Source: Enoplosus armatus
Lineage: Eukaryota > Chordata > Actinopteri > Centrarchiformes > Enoplosidae
Assembly (NCBI RefSeq): GCF_043641665.1
Contig: NC_092182.1
Span: 23,230,741 to 23,294,740, forward strand
DNA length: 64,000 nt
Direction of reading: 5' to 3'
Numbering within the stretch: position 1 is the first letter of the stretch; each line of letters opens with the position of its first letter. The position numbers were made by a program, and so were the translations under genes. The notes under the pieces are model-generated. The model saw only the letters and a program-made list of their open reading frames with translations. It did not search any database and was not told the origin of the DNA. Shown here one piece after another: positions 1 through 17,973 of this stretch.

Positions 1-268
1 AACATGTGCTCCAGAGCAAGTTCACTTCAGAAGATCAGATCAAAACAATCAATAGTCCAGTAATGACCTATCACATCACTGGAAAAATTGAGGCATCACT
101 CCTACAGGATCCAGACAGGGACAAAACTACAATTAAGTGACAAATAATAAGGAGCAATAGAGACATTTTATAGATCACTAGAGTCACTTCGATACATCTG
201 TTTGTCATACCAAGTACTTCATGGCTCTGCTGATGTTGCATGTGACTGGCTGTAATTAAGAACTCCTC

Positions 269-274
269 TTTAAT
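269..274 (-). terminator. Candidate poly(A) signal of nfs1 (ATTAAA)
   Basis: On the minus strand ATTAAA lies about 340 nt after the nfs1 stop codon. I found no canonical AATAAA on that strand between 1 and 613. The resulting 3' UTR length is reasonable, but cleavage here is inferred only. Confidence 0.35.
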
Positions 275-540
275 GTGAACATGCTTCATGATACAGGACC
301 CAGGTGTCATAGCCTTTTCAGTTGAGACACAGAAGCTGACCGATGTACAACAGAATTAATACAACAAGCAGAGGTTGCCATGTGGCAACTCTCTGAGCAA
401 CATCTCCTGACAGAGCAACTAAAGGAGCTTCTTCAGAGACACAGAGCTACAACTAATAACAGACTTCAAGTCGGGCAGGAAGTTTGTGCGTGTTTGAATA
501 CAGGAAGGAAAAGCTGGTCCATTCCCAGAATTCCCTGGGA

Positions 541-583
541 ATCATTGTCGTCGTCGTCGTCACCATCATTGTCGTCGTCGTCA
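541..583. repeat. Imperfect GTC trinucleotide repeat in nfs1 3' UTR
   Basis: Interrupted (GTC)n/(CAT)n tract lying 31 bases and more beyond the nfs1 stop, inside the expected 3' UTR. It is non-coding on the gene's strand. Confidence 0.7.
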
Positions 584-613
584 ACTAGGAAGCAAACAGG
601 AAGTGGGAGGAGT

Positions 614-6355
<5,742 letters not shown>

Positions 6356-7139
6356 CTGGACGGCGTGCTGGTTTCACCTGGAGACCCACTGACCTCCGAT
6401 AACAACAACACGCGGACCGCAGCCAAAACACTACCGGTTCGAACCAGTTAAACCTGCTGGTTTCTGTGGAGGAAAATTAAGAAGATGATTCGCGACTCAA
6501 GAATAAATTCTAAATGTGAGCAAAGTTGGTGGGTTGGTTTGAGTAACGTTGCCGCCTATCAGTTGCATCCAAGTTACAACACAATCGGTCAGGATCAAGG
6601 TTGACATGCTAACAACGAACACTTCCGATAATGACTTTCAAAATAAAATATTCTTAAATCATAAGCGTGGACGTTTTTAATTAATTAAATTAATTAATAG
6701 TTTTTAATATTTATTTTAATGTTCTTAATTGAGAAAACTGGTAAACACTGAAAATCAATGTATGTTGCGTACTCAAAATAACGTTAAATGTTTAAAACAT
6801 TTTACTTTATTTTGTTTTGCTTCGTCCTCTCTGCAGCTTGATCCGGTGATTCTCTGCAGTTTGACGCAGCTCGGTGTTGCTGTTGCACAAGAAGCGGAAA
6901 GGGAGGGCGGGACTTCCTCTGGACAGGCTGCACTCTCACTGGTCAATATACGTTGTTTTGGTCCGGTTAGAGGCGGGGCCAAGGCCTTTCTCTGTCCTCT
7001 GATTGGTTATAGCCTGAAATATATTAAACGTGGGTTCAGCCTCCTGTAGGGTTCAGTTAAAATCATTTGAAAATCTTTGGGTTAAAACCTCTAATGGAAA
7101 TATTGGCACATCCATTCTCTACATTTTTAACACTGCTCT

Positions 7140-7290
7140 TAATTTTTGAATATATATTTCACATTGTAATTGTTAATTACTTTGTTTATTTTGACTGTTA
7201 TGCACCTCAACACTAAGGCAAATTCCTTGTATGTGAAAACCTGCTTAGCAAAAAGCCTGTTTCTGAGTCTGACTCTGATTCTGATATACT
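7140..7290 (+). mobile_element. Retroelement 3' tail (LINE-like)
   Basis: AT-rich stretch ending in 'aagcctgtttctgagtctg' followed by repeated TGATTC-like units. This form is typical of the 3' ends of fish L2/CR1-type LINEs. The family is assigned by resemblance only. Confidence 0.5.
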
Positions 7291-7530
7291 CTATACAGGC
7301 CACAGTCTATGATTAGTCAATTTTTCTCAGCTATTTTGGCACAATCGTTAAATGAAAATCAGGATGCAATTCTCACATCCGCAGATAATCTTCTCATAAG
7401 GTCATATGTATTCCTTGTAGCTTGACCCAGTGATGAATTGACTTGGCTTACACTGCTTTTCTGATGGTTTGTGTTACTCCCAAGCACATTTATCAACATG
7501 CTCATTGTGTATATCCTCACATGCTAGATA

Positions 7531-7735
7531 TTGCACCCAACCGTCATTGATTTCAAGGTGCTTCTCATCATTTTCAAGTCACTCCATCACCTTACCCCAG
7601 ACCACATCAGTGACTTTCTCACAGTTTATATTCCTAACAGATCATTGCATCCTGCTGACTCTCTCACATTATCTGTGCCTCAAACCTACGGTGAGGCTGC
7701 ATTTAGTTCATACGCCCCCAGACACAACAGTATAA
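7531..7735 (+). mobile_element. L2/CR1-type LINE ORF2 C-terminal fragment
   Basis: An open stretch contains FKSLHHLTPDHISDFL, then NRSLHPADS and FSSYAPR. The order and spacing match the region after the reverse transcriptase in L2/CR1-type LINE ORF2 proteins (FKALH.LAP.YLSDL..R.LRSAD...FS..APR). No intact RT domain is present, so this is a dead 5'-truncated copy. Confidence 0.6.
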
Positions 7736-7892
7736 ACATTTCTTGTTGCTTTCACACAAAATTGTACAAGTGTACAAATATCTTTAAATGACTCAGTGAG
7801 TTAGTCTTGGTGGTCAGAATTGATTACACTGCCTTTATATTGAAATGTATAACTCTCAGACGTGTTCATCAACATGCTCATTCTCAGTGGTA

Positions 7893-7990
7893 TTCAGATA
7901 TTTTATTTTATTTCAGTTCTGCATTCAAAATCTTACTTAAGTAAAAGTACAAAAGTATTAGCATCAAAATATACCTCGAAGTACCAAATG
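7893..7990 (+). repeat. Dispersed repeat, 'acttaagtaaaagtac' family (copy 1)
   Basis: Contains ACTTAAGTAAAAGTAC followed by AAAAGTATTAGCATCAAAATA-like sequence. Related sequence occurs near 9500-9690, 47930-48120 and 48330-48440, which marks it as an interspersed element, probably a non-autonomous DNA element. Confidence 0.5.
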
Positions 7991-9499
7991 TATATATTTT
8001 TTCTACATAGTTCTATCCCATTACATGGGGCAGTCTGTGCCTTTAAGACTTGTGATACAGTCATGGTGATTCAGCAGTTATTGCTTTCCCATGCTCTCTG
8101 CAGTGTTGGTGTGTGAGTGTGTTGGATGATTTGGCAGAAAGAGAGGAGGGGTTTCTTGTCAACAAGAAGAAAAAGCCCCTGTGCAGTTTATCAGCAGCTT
8201 TTTAATGGCATAAAATAAAAATACTCTAAATGTCAGAGATGTTTGTGCTGGTGTCATTATGTTGCACTGATTGCTCTGACTCAGTTTGGATTGATGTCTT
8301 TCTTCAGTTGTTAATTTCAGAGCTGAAGTTAGAAAACTAGAGCTGAAACAATCTTTTAAAGCCACATGTTTCCAATATTGCAAGCATAGAAAATCTAGCC
8401 TTTTCTTTGAGGATTTTTGGTGAATGACTGAATTGTTCTATGAGGCCATCGTAGATGAGGACCAGCTGAACAGAGCACCAGTCTTATGACCTTAGTAGTA
8501 TTCAGATAAAGCCAACACACAGGTAGAGGGCCACTGGGTTCAGGGGCCATCAACAGGTTTGCTGTAATGTACAGTGTAGAATATAATGTGGCTCATATAA
8601 ATACTAGTTAAAATAAAGTTGTGTTTCTCCATTCTGCCCATTATGACCTTAGACCCACTTAATTTCATTTCTGCTTTGTGATGGATGGATGGCCCTTAGC
8701 TGCATTTATGGAAGTGTTATGTTGCTGTTCCTTTGGACACACTTGTTTATCCGTTGATACCTAAGATATTTAGAATAAGTTGGAATAAATACTAACATTG
8801 AGTAAAGATTACTATCAGAATCAGCCCTTTCAGACTGTTTTCTAAAACTAAATGTAATTTTACTCTACAGGCCTAAAATTGTTCTTCCTCTCTCCATCGT
8901 GGAAAAATTCCAGGGAACAATGAAGAGCAGACCAATATACAAGGCAAGTGGAAACTGCTGCCACGACACCTCTACATGGGCTCAAAACTCAAGGTACGTT
9001 GGTGTTAAGAGACACTTTCTTGTTAGCATGTTAGATTTTTAACATGTCAACAATAAAGAGGAAACTTGTATCATTCTCGGAGCTGCTTACATTTAAGTTT
9101 ATATACGTATAGCATCACAAAGATACTTTGCATAAACAGTAAAACATACAGTCTATAATAAATAAATGAGAGTGGAAGTAAATCCAATAGACTTTTCCTT
9201 GATTTATATTAACAATGATGTTCTTGTTAATGAGGTCATGAAGGGACAAGTCCAACTTGTCACACAGGTGATCTCCATCAAACTGATTTTGTCATTTTTG
9301 AAACAATTTTTTGCATGAACAATTTTAGAAAGTACTCATTATGCAGAATGGCCCATACATTATCTTATTTGATTATAATTAGTGAAGCATTAATGTGTAC
9401 ATCACTTTAATGTTACAGCTGGTAAAGGTGGGGCTAATTTTTATTACTTGCTGGGTAGCTTAACCTAAAATAATATATCATTATTTATTAGTTGATTTA

Positions 9500-9690
9500 T
9501 ATTTTGTATTAATAATCTAAATGTTCAAAGTAAAAAGTAATTAAAGCTGTCAAATAAATGTAGTGGAGTAAAAAGTACAATATTTGCCTCCGAAATATAG
9601 TGGAGGAGAAGCATAATGTAGCATAAAATGGAAATACTCAAGTAAAGTACAAATACCTCAAAATTATAATTAAGTACAGAACGTCTAGCT
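9500..9690 (+). repeat. Dispersed repeat, 'acttaagtaaaagtac' family (copy 2)
   Basis: AGCTGTCAAATAAATGTAGT, then 'agtggagtaaaaagtaca' and 'actcaagtaaagtacaaa'. The same words occur in inverted orientation at 48330-48440, so the family is present on both strands of the window. Confidence 0.55.
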
Positions 9691-9849
9691 ACTCAGAGGA
9701 AGAGAAAGAGAGAAGACTAAGATAACTTGCTATCTGTTAATTTCAAAATTATCTGACTCCTTACCCGCTTGTTTTCCCATTCTCATGTCATACATATCAC
9801 ATACCAATTGGTGGCGGTAATGCGCCAATTTCTAAATTCCAGAAGAAGA

Positions 9850-10117
9850 AGAAGAAAACGGTATCCGGTCTGTGTGTGGCATCCATGCCCATTACCTAAC
9901 AAGCTAGTTTGTTTAAAGAAAAATACTTTTATTATCGAACGTAACGTGGAAAAGAAGAGACCCCGTCTCAGCGGTGGATCTCACTTTAAGGTTAGGCTTT
10001 CATTTTTTTTCTTTCAGTTTTCTTTAAGCAACGTAAACAAAGTGTTAACCAACGCTAGCAAGCACAAGCTAACATGTCAGTGTACTGCTGTCAGTAGATC
10101 ACGGTATCTCTGCGGGG
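9850..10117 (+). promoter_or_regulatory. Putative promoter / 5' UTR exon of C6orf89 homologue
   Basis: Stretch ending in a strong donor, GGGG|GTAAGT at 10118-10123. It could splice to the acceptor TCATAG|GTGACACC at 10954-10955 just ahead of the coding exon. The transcription start cannot be fixed from sequence; a second possible donor (AAG|GTTAGG) lies near 9989. This is inference only. Confidence 0.35.
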
Positions 10118-10963
10118 GTAAGTTGACTAGCTAGTAAGTTATTGTGTTCGCTAACGTTAACTCACAAAGCGTTAATGAGCTAACTGTTAATTTGAAAGTT
10201 AAATTGTGCCACGTCACTGTTTTGTCACCGAGTTCGTAGTGACATTACATGTGGCGGATTGTTTTAAACTGGGTTCCTGCCTGCAGGAAGTGGACTGATG
10301 ACATTTATTATGTTTTCTACGTAACGAAGCACGGCGAGGATAAAATAGTTCCCTTTGCTGAGTCCGTTAATTACTTTATATGTGCGCACCCTGGAGTCCC
10401 TTATTGTCACTGTGTGGACACCTGAGAGTCCAAACTGTCTCCTCTACCATGTCCGCTGACATGAACAAAGGTCGACTGTGTTTAACTCCTCACGCATGTT
10501 ATAAAGTGTGTTTTGTCGTCAGTTTAACCCATGATTGGGTTCGTTTCCCCTCTCACTTGCCTGCTGGCAGACCCTGAAGCATCAGTGCTGTTGTTGTGGT
10601 TACCTGCAGATTCTGATTTAAATGGTGGTTAACCACTAAACCCTTAATTGCAGCATCTTTTTCCAAACATTCCTACAAAGCGTGTGTCTTTAAAGACCCG
10701 TTACTTTAGTGTATTTAGGTTTATTTTAGTTATATACTTTGTTGAAGTTGATTTGCATTCAGTTTCATTCAGATAAAGGCATAATAATTCTTCAGTTAAA
10801 CTGTAGAGAGAAGTGTGAATTCTAACTACAAGAACATTGGTGAATGCCACAAATACAATAATTTACATGACATCAAAACCTTTAATTGTGTTAGGTAAGA
10901 TAGCTAGCTAGTTTGAAAGTTATGAAGTGGCAGTTGACTTTGGATGACTTCATAGGTGACACC

Positions 10964-11005
10964 ATGCTCGTGGAGCCTGCAGCAGCTGAAGATCGACGTG
11001 TTTGA
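10964..11005 (+). promoter_or_regulatory. Upstream ORF (13 codons plus stop) in C6orf89 5' leader
   Basis: ATG in the context ACCATGC opens a 13-codon frame (MLVEPAAAEDRRV) that stops at 11003-11005, 28 nt before the main ATG at 11034 and in another frame. If the leader uses the acceptor at 10955, ribosomes meet this ATG first. Confidence 0.45.
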
Positions 11006-11033
11006 TCGAGAAGCCGCCGTCACCGCTGCCGTC

Positions 11034-12136
11034 ATGGGAACGTCGATGAGTGAGCCGTGTATCTACGACAAACTGTCTGAGAGCATCGACATCCTCCGCC
11101 AGTCAGGCTACCGCTATGGCATGTCTGAGAGGGAGATCGAGAGGTTCATCAAGCAGGTCCTGGAGACCAACGAGCCCAGAAGAGAGCCTCCCCAGTTCCC
11201 CATCCTGAGAGCCACCATAAAGGTCAGGCCTGCTAATATTACACTGCTAAAACCTCTAGTCAACAGAAAGTTTATCATTGACAGTAATAGCCCCTTTCCA
11301 GTGCAGGACCTTTGTGAGGCTTTGATACTTTCTTAATTCTTCCTTGTGTTTCCACTGTGGAAATTCTCTGTTTGTTTTTCTATTTGTCCACTGCAGCAAG
11401 AAAACGTACAGGATTATTTTGTTTTCTTAAAATAAATCACTTGGCTGTTGTGGAGTATACAGACCGTTAAGGTTTATTCATGCTTTGTGTACGCTGAGGA
11501 AGGACACAGCTCTCAGTGTTGGTAATGTCCCTGTTGTCTCTGCAGTTTGTGGTGGCAGTGGGCTTCCTGCTGGTGGTGGTGCTGGCCTTCACCTACCCCC
11601 AGAGCGCCCCCCAGCTCGGTCTGGTCAACCTGGGCTGTTACAACTGGTCGTCCCCCCTCAGCCACGTCCGCCTGCTGTCCCTGCCCATCGCCAAGAAGTA
11701 CAACCTGCAAGGTCTGAAGAATGATCACCCTGTCTCTCTTCCTGTTTCTAATGTCTCTATAAGAGTGAGTCGGTACTCAAGTAATTACAAGTAAGGCCAC
11801 GTTCAGAATGTCTTCAGTCCTGCCTGAAAAAACCTCAAACAGCTCTCACATTTATTTGAATTAGTGAAGTGAAGCATGTCAACACTGGGAAATAGGACAG
11901 TGGCATATCCCGATGTTTTGATGTTTCTTCATCATCCAGACGCCACCAGTGTGCAAGCTTACATAGAAAACAATGTTGTTTTGACACATGTTGTGTGCTG
12001 CTAGTGTGTGTCACCGTGTTGTCCTTTAGAGTTCAGTAATTGCCTGAATATAAGACCACTCAAGCTTTTCCAACATCTGCTTTTGTGAAAAGAAAATAGA
12101 TGATTTTGACTTGTAGTTTGTATAGTAAATGTTTGG

Positions 12137-12170
<34 letters not shown>

Positions 12171-13265
12171 ACTGCAGGTTTCCATGAATGGTGGAGTGCC
12201 GGCTCCCTCAGGCAGAATCTGGTCAACTGTTCGGGCTGTGCAGAGATCTCCTCGGTGCTGGAAGTCCCAGAGAGCCTCAGAGGGACTGTGGCTCTGCGAC
12301 GGGGGCCACAGCTTGTCCTGCTGAAGGTCAGAGGTCAACACAGCCAGGGATGGCCATCTGACTAAATGTCCCCCATCCAACCATCCCCTCTTTGTTCATA
12401 CTGATTTCTGTTTGTTGTGGTCTCTGCAGGGTGGGGAGTCCCTCAGTGTCCAGCGGCAGCAGCTTGAGGAGCTCTACTTGGCTCATTCAGACTCCATGTC
12501 CATTCTGCTGGAGGAGGACGACGGTCTGCAGAACCACAACCTCGGCCTCCCCCAAGGCCCCGCCAACTTTACTCTGCTCTGGTAAACATTTCTGTTCAAA
12601 GTACAGGTCTTCACGGGCCCCTACCTGATCTGGGACCAGAGTCAGACTGGGTTCAAATTGTTGGTGCAGGATGTGAAAACTGGGCTGGACATTTTGGACC
12701 TGGGAAAATGTAATTTGTCCTAGTCTATATCTACTGTTAGAAAAACTACTGTATATGGATTATAAACTTCTAATAACAGAAGTTAAGGAAGTAGCGAAGT
12801 ATCAGCGGTAGTTTTATGAATAATTTGTTTACCGCTGTAAATGAAAGAAGCAGAACAGAAAACTGTATGTGATGTGGATCTGTGACATTTGGCCGTAATT
12901 AATAAGGTCAGTATCTGATCACATCAGATCCCTAAAACTTCAGTGGACACAGTGGTATTTAATGATTGTGACTGATGAGGGGCGTGTTTGTTATAGGAGG
13001 TTCAGCTCGGGGACTAGGGAGAAGGTGTTGAGGTGGCTCTTCCCGAAGGCTGAGCTCTGCCCCCTGCTGGACAGTGCTGGGACCATCGTGCAGCGCTGTT
13101 TGGTCACCCACAGCACAAACTCCCAGAGCAAGGTGAGTGTCCAGACGTCCCCACACCGACAGTCTGGAGGACGAAACAAGAATACAGTGTTATTGTTACT
13201 GACAAGAGTGATGGACAAATTTGCGAAAGTAAATTAGTAGTAGAAGGAAATTTTAATTAAATATA

Positions 13266-13308
<43 letters not shown>

Positions 13309-15129
13309 ATATAAGTTAAATATAATTCCTTTTTCCTAAACGCATTTTTAAACTTGTGTAGTTTTATATTGGAGACATGCATAAATAACCAGCCTTGGCT
13401 CGTTGCGATCGCCTCTGTATTCTTGGATGTCAGAATTATGTTAGTCCACTTCGTGTTTTCTTACACTCAGTCCAGTTCGGTCCAGTGCTGTCCATACAAC
13501 AAGATATAGTCAAACATTTACCACAAAACCAAAACAAAAGAAATTCAAGTAAAAAGTGTCTTTGTTTGCAGTTAAAGACGCAACAATATTTCAGAATTTG
13601 TGTTAGATCTGTGGTTGTCCAACAGCCAAATGCAAAGTGTTGATACTGAAAGTGCCATATTGGACTGTACGTGTTTGCCAGATACAGAAATGATTCGTGC
13701 TGTCTGTTAAAATAGATCTGTATATGACAGGTGTTGTGGAGAAAATGAAAATCCTCTTGAATTTAAAGGAGATTCGTGGATATAAGTACTCCAGCCTTTG
13801 CCTTAAACATGTTTAAATGTCAGCAATGTTGATTAATGCAGTTTTCTGTTAAGACATGCACATGAATATATTTTGTAAAGTATTTTGCAGACATACATTT
13901 TTTTCCCCTTCCATGACAGCTACTGGTGTCGTAGATTTGCCCCCACCTGCAGATTGGTTGGAGTTCTGGATCGGTGCGATCATGTGCAGCTGTTAGTTAC
14001 ATTAGAGTCTTGACCCTCAGTGTTCTGCAGCCCGCCATCGTTCACCTCAAATGAACCCTCAGCTTCTGTTCTCACTGAGTTGTTGTTGGTGTTTCAGGGT
14101 GTCGGGGTGTTTGGCTGGCTGGTGGTGGGCGAGGGGCTTCCAACAGTTCGAGTTCTGCCTGTTCTTCGCTGTCAGAAACACTGCAGCTCCTTCAACCTGT
14201 GGCTGACACCTGGAGACATGGGTAACACCTGTTTTTATCCCCAGATACATTTAACGTGACAAAACAGTCAAATAAACTTTGGTCTTGTGCTCTCGTGATA
14301 CAAAAATATCTTCAGGGCTCCATATAAAACTCACAAGTTACTTGTGGATTTCTACGGACGACTGATTTTCACACAATTCAAAATTCACAATGTGTGTTTT
14401 ATATGGAGTCCATGGAGATATCTTTTCTTTTTATCTTGTTCACAGCAATTATTATCTGTATATGTATTGATATGTATACAACTTATTATTTGGGAAATTA
14501 TTAGTAAATTACTAACACTGGATAAAAGGATTTAAAATTAGCTTAAAATAAAAATTAGAATTAAAATTAGCTTATAAATTACTATTTAGGATTTTAGTTG
14601 GGGATTACCACAGCACCTCAACACTGATGTACAACACACACACACACACACACTCTCCAAACTCTCTGGACCATCATAATCCAAACGATAGAATGGTCTC
14701 GGCTGATGAACATCTAGATTCAATCATCTGACTTGTTCTGTCAGCTGAAACCTCAAACTTTATTTACAGTAACCTGTCAAACAGAGAATTATTTCTACTC
14801 CATTATAACTCCATTATAGCTTCCTTTCAGGCTTAAAACAAAGCAAACGTCTGAAAACGTGATGAAATGAAAATGTCTGCAGTGTGATTAACAAGAGATA
14901 ACTGATGCTGAGGTGTCTGCATGCCGCATCTGTTCTCCTGATCCCTAAAATCAAACGGTTGAATGTTACATGTGGCTGCTGCAGTTGTCCGGTCTGAACA
15001 CACACACAGTTGATGGTTGTTTGTTCCCTCTGACCTTTGACCTCAGTGTACGCTGACCCTCGGTACTGGCAGATGGAGCTGTTCCCCGGCCGAGGCCAGA
15101 ACATCATCTGTGACGGATCGGCCTTTTAA
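11034..15129 (+). CDS. Bombesin receptor-activated protein C6orf89 homologue
   Basis: Single-pass membrane protein of unclear biochemical role. In mammals it is called BRAP and reported to bind the bombesin-like receptor BRS3 and to sit in the Golgi/ER. Exons: 11034-11222, 11546-11711, 12178-12326, 12430-12581, 12997-13132, 14098-14221, 15047-15129. All are GT-AG with matching phases; total 999 nt, 332 aa (human about 347). Diagnostic stretches are IYDKLSESIDILRQ, YGMSEREIERFIKQ, a hydrophobic segment at about residues 64-80 (FVVAVGFLLVVVLAF), SLPIAKKY right after it, and the terminal ICDGSAF. The arrangement suggests a short cytosolic N-terminus and a large lumenal domain (type II). The start ATG has good context (GTCATGG); a second in-frame ATG follows four codons later. 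Exon 3 has a GT array 8 bp before its acceptor. Confidence 0.93.
12139..12169. repeat. (GT)15 microsatellite at C6orf89 exon 3 acceptor
   Basis: GT array followed by only GACTGCAG before the exon. It takes the place of a pyrimidine tract at this 3' splice site. Confidence 0.95.
13269..13305. repeat. (AT)n microsatellite, C6orf89 intron 5
   Basis: Simple AT dinucleotide array in an intron of the C6orf89 homologue. Confidence 0.9.
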
Positions 15130-15928
15130 CCTTCGGGTGGAGCGAAGTGAAGGAGGACAGAGTTCAGGACTGGGGTGTGACGTGCAGATCGGCGGTGAAT
15201 GTTTTGACTTCCTGCTGAGGCGTTTCCGGAGCTCGTCAGCCTTTCTGTGGCCCCGCCCACCGATGCCTTATAACCCTCTGGTCTTTTTTTCTGACGCCCC
15301 CGCCTGTCTGACAATCCTCCCAGTGGCCTCAGAGAACTGGAAACCACTGCACACATGACTTCAGTTTGGAAAAAGGGATCTCCTGCAGATTTCAACGGTC
15401 GAGGTCAGAAGAAATAACTCTTTGACCTCGCTGATGCTCTTGGATGTTCTGGATGTGCTGTGCTCGTGCCATAGCTTCAAGCAGATCTCTAGCAATTTAA
15501 AAAAAAAAAAAAAAAAAGTTTATGAAATTGTTGGGTGTGTCTCTCTTTCAGAAGGTAGTGAAACACTGTTGATCAGTTTCCAGACGTCAGAATTCAATTG
15601 GCTGAGTGATCTATAAATAGGCCTGGTGTTGTTCTCATTGTCCGCTGTTTCCTCGGTTACTAGTCACTCAGGCTGTAGGTTATAGGTGGGATGAAGAATA
15701 GGGACATCGTCTTTTTAGTCAGTAAATTGCCTTCAGGTGTGGATGAAACGTTTAAAGGAATAACAAGTCTTAAATCACAGCTTTAAATTAACTGCTCCTG
15801 TGTCGACTGAAAACGATGTTGACTGGACGGATACATCGGTTGACTTGCTGGACGTTCACTACCTGCTGAAGCTGTGAGACACACCAGCATCCTCACCTTC
15901 TGCTCTTCATCTGGCTCTTTCCTCGATG

Positions 15929-16782
15929 TTAAAGGGCCAATTCACCCAAGTTACAAAAACCACCATTTTCTTTCTTATCTCTGGTGGCATCAAGAGCAAA
16001 CTGTCGGCAGTTCTCATTTGAACTTAATTCCAATTCACTCATTTAACTGCCTTTGTTGCCAAATAATTGTGACATTCAAAAGCAGTGTTATTTTTATTGA
16101 TTTTAAACTGAGATTTTAAATACTGATCACTCTCTCTGACTCAACCACTGACTAGATCATTTATGTGGATAAACAACCTCCCAAGAAAAAATAAACTGTT
16201 ATTTCTTACTCTAGGAAACCATCTGTAAGTGTAAATTGTACAGACATCAGCTGAGAATTTAATTTCTGCATTAACTAAACTGACTACAGCTGAGTTAATT
16301 TATTCTTCACCAGCAAAGTTGAAGGTCGGAGAATAAAACCTCGACTAAATGTTTTGCAGCGTGTGGAGACTTTAATGATAGAAGTTTAATTGCAGCTCTC
16401 GCGACCTAAAAACTGCAATATTTAGAATTGTGATTTGATTTTAAAGTGACTAATCATTCAAACCTTAAACACCTCTTCAACGGTCTTCATTGGAAACAGT
16501 TTCTACTGTGTGGACTCTGTGAAGTCTCCAGTGTGTTCTGTGGGTGCTTTAACAGGGACACTGTTTCTAAATGAGGTGTTGCTGTTCAATTTTTACATTT
16601 CAATTTTTGTCAGCTTTAAAACTAAACTCCTTTCACCTCTGTTGCATTAGTGTGGAGGCAGACATCTCAGAGACAGATCTCTCAAACCAGAAGTATCTGA
16701 CTGGAAAGATAATTTAATTTAAGAGTACCAGAGGGAAGCTAGAGAATATGTATTTTTGTAATTTGGGTGAACTGACTCTTTT
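15929..16782. mobile_element. TIR element, 'TTAAAGGG..TTCAC' family (copy A)
   Basis: The left end reads TTAAAGGGCCAATTCACCCA and the right end is its imperfect inverse (TGGGTGAACTGACTCTTTTA), giving terminal inverted repeats of about 28 bp around roughly 850 bp with no ORF. Related ends occur at 19232-19549 and 27311-28208. It is a non-autonomous DNA transposon inside the probable 3' UTR of the C6orf89 homologue. Confidence 0.75.
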
Positions 16783-17959
16783 ACTCTAACGTTTATTTTC
16801 ATCTTTCATGTCGGTTATCAGAATCAGCTTCAGATATCCTTAATTTTTATTTTACTGATTTTACAAACTAAGCTGCTTCTCTAATACGTTATTTATTGCT
16901 CTGATTGTATGTATATATTTGTTCAAGCCATTAACTTTAATAATAATGTGTTGTAATATTATTATACTTGTGATTGTCAGTACAGCGTGCCGACATACGT
17001 TAACATCACAGTGAAGCAGTGGAGGGTAATCTGGGTTTCCGTGGGTCGTTAAAAAGTCTAATAATATTGAATCAGTTTGCCAAAGTTGATGCCCGTCAAA
17101 TCTGAGTTTAACAGACGCTCTCCCTCATTTTGTTTGAGCGCCCCAAAAATCCCCAAATTCAATCACCAGTTGGGGGTGCTTGAACAAAATTACGGAGTGA
17201 ATCTTTTAAAATGTTCGCTTTGCATAGAAATATGATCGTTTTATGAGGAAATTAAAACTTGTCATGTATTTGCTTCCATCTGTGAGTGACTTTTATTGAT
17301 GACTGCAATGTGAATAGACTGAATATGTTTGGGTTAAACAACATTGTGTTACCTGAAACACGGTTACCAGTTTATTAGGAACACCGAGCTAAAACTAATG
17401 CAGTGTAATACAACAGTCCTGCATTAAATCCTGTTGCCATGAAGGTTATAATGTTCAGTTTTTGTTGAAAACTAGAGACGCGTTGATTCAACAGAACGAT
17501 CATTTGAGGCTGCAGTTTACGCTGCTGTTGAATTATATTCTTCTATTTTCTCCACCCTCATTTGTGCTACTACTACTACCAGTTAATACAGTCACAAATT
17601 AGCTTATTTTTTCCTCCATGACGCCTGCCAGGCTCCAGTTGTTACTTTTCAAAGTTCCTTCCCATTGTGGTCTTGTTTGTGTCCACCTTATGAATCCAAG
17701 TCCAATCTTCACTCTCTCCTGATAAAACATGGCTCTTAAGTCTCTGTTAATGTTTCTTCACCAGCTCGTCTCAACAAACCAAAACTAGTAGCTAAAAGAC
17801 GCTAAAAAGCTCCGTAGAGTGAAGAGAATTATCTGTGCATTCGCAGCTACCAGACATTTTACTGTTAGTCAGTTGATCCCTTGTTAATATTACAAATATT
17901 GATTTAGTGAAGCTTTAAATACCAAGACAAAGTATGACTAGTTGTAACTACAAACAAGA

Positions 17960-17973
17960 AATAAAGCTTTATT
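17960..17973. terminator. Palindromic bidirectional poly(A) signal AATAAAGCTTTATT
   Basis: A perfect 14-bp palindrome gives AATAAA on both strands between the convergent C6orf89 homologue (stop 15129, plus) and dram2 (stop 19606, minus). The implied 3' UTRs are about 2.8 and 1.6 kb. On the minus strand a T/G-rich stretch follows, as a downstream element should. Earlier plus-strand AATAAA sites (16190, 16331) could also be used, so use by both genes is inferred. Confidence 0.5.

Larger units (their letters stand above)
6400..10955. other. Interval between nfs1 and C6orf89 homologue: repeats, putative 5' exon
   Basis: No complete gene recognised. The interval holds retroelement tails, a LINE ORF2 fragment and simple AT-rich DNA, and it ends with the probable C6orf89 promoter or 5' exon. 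ROMO1, which is the head-to-head neighbour of NFS1 in human, was looked for and not seen. CCAAT-type sequences (GATTGGTT) occur near 7000 but cannot be tied to a start site. Confidence 0.6.

Noticed and set aside
6840..7020. Possible ROMO1 exon next to nfs1, as in human
   Set aside because: None of the ROMO1 peptide pattern (MPVAVGPYGQ, GxxxG-rich helix) is present in any frame between 6.4 and 11 kb.
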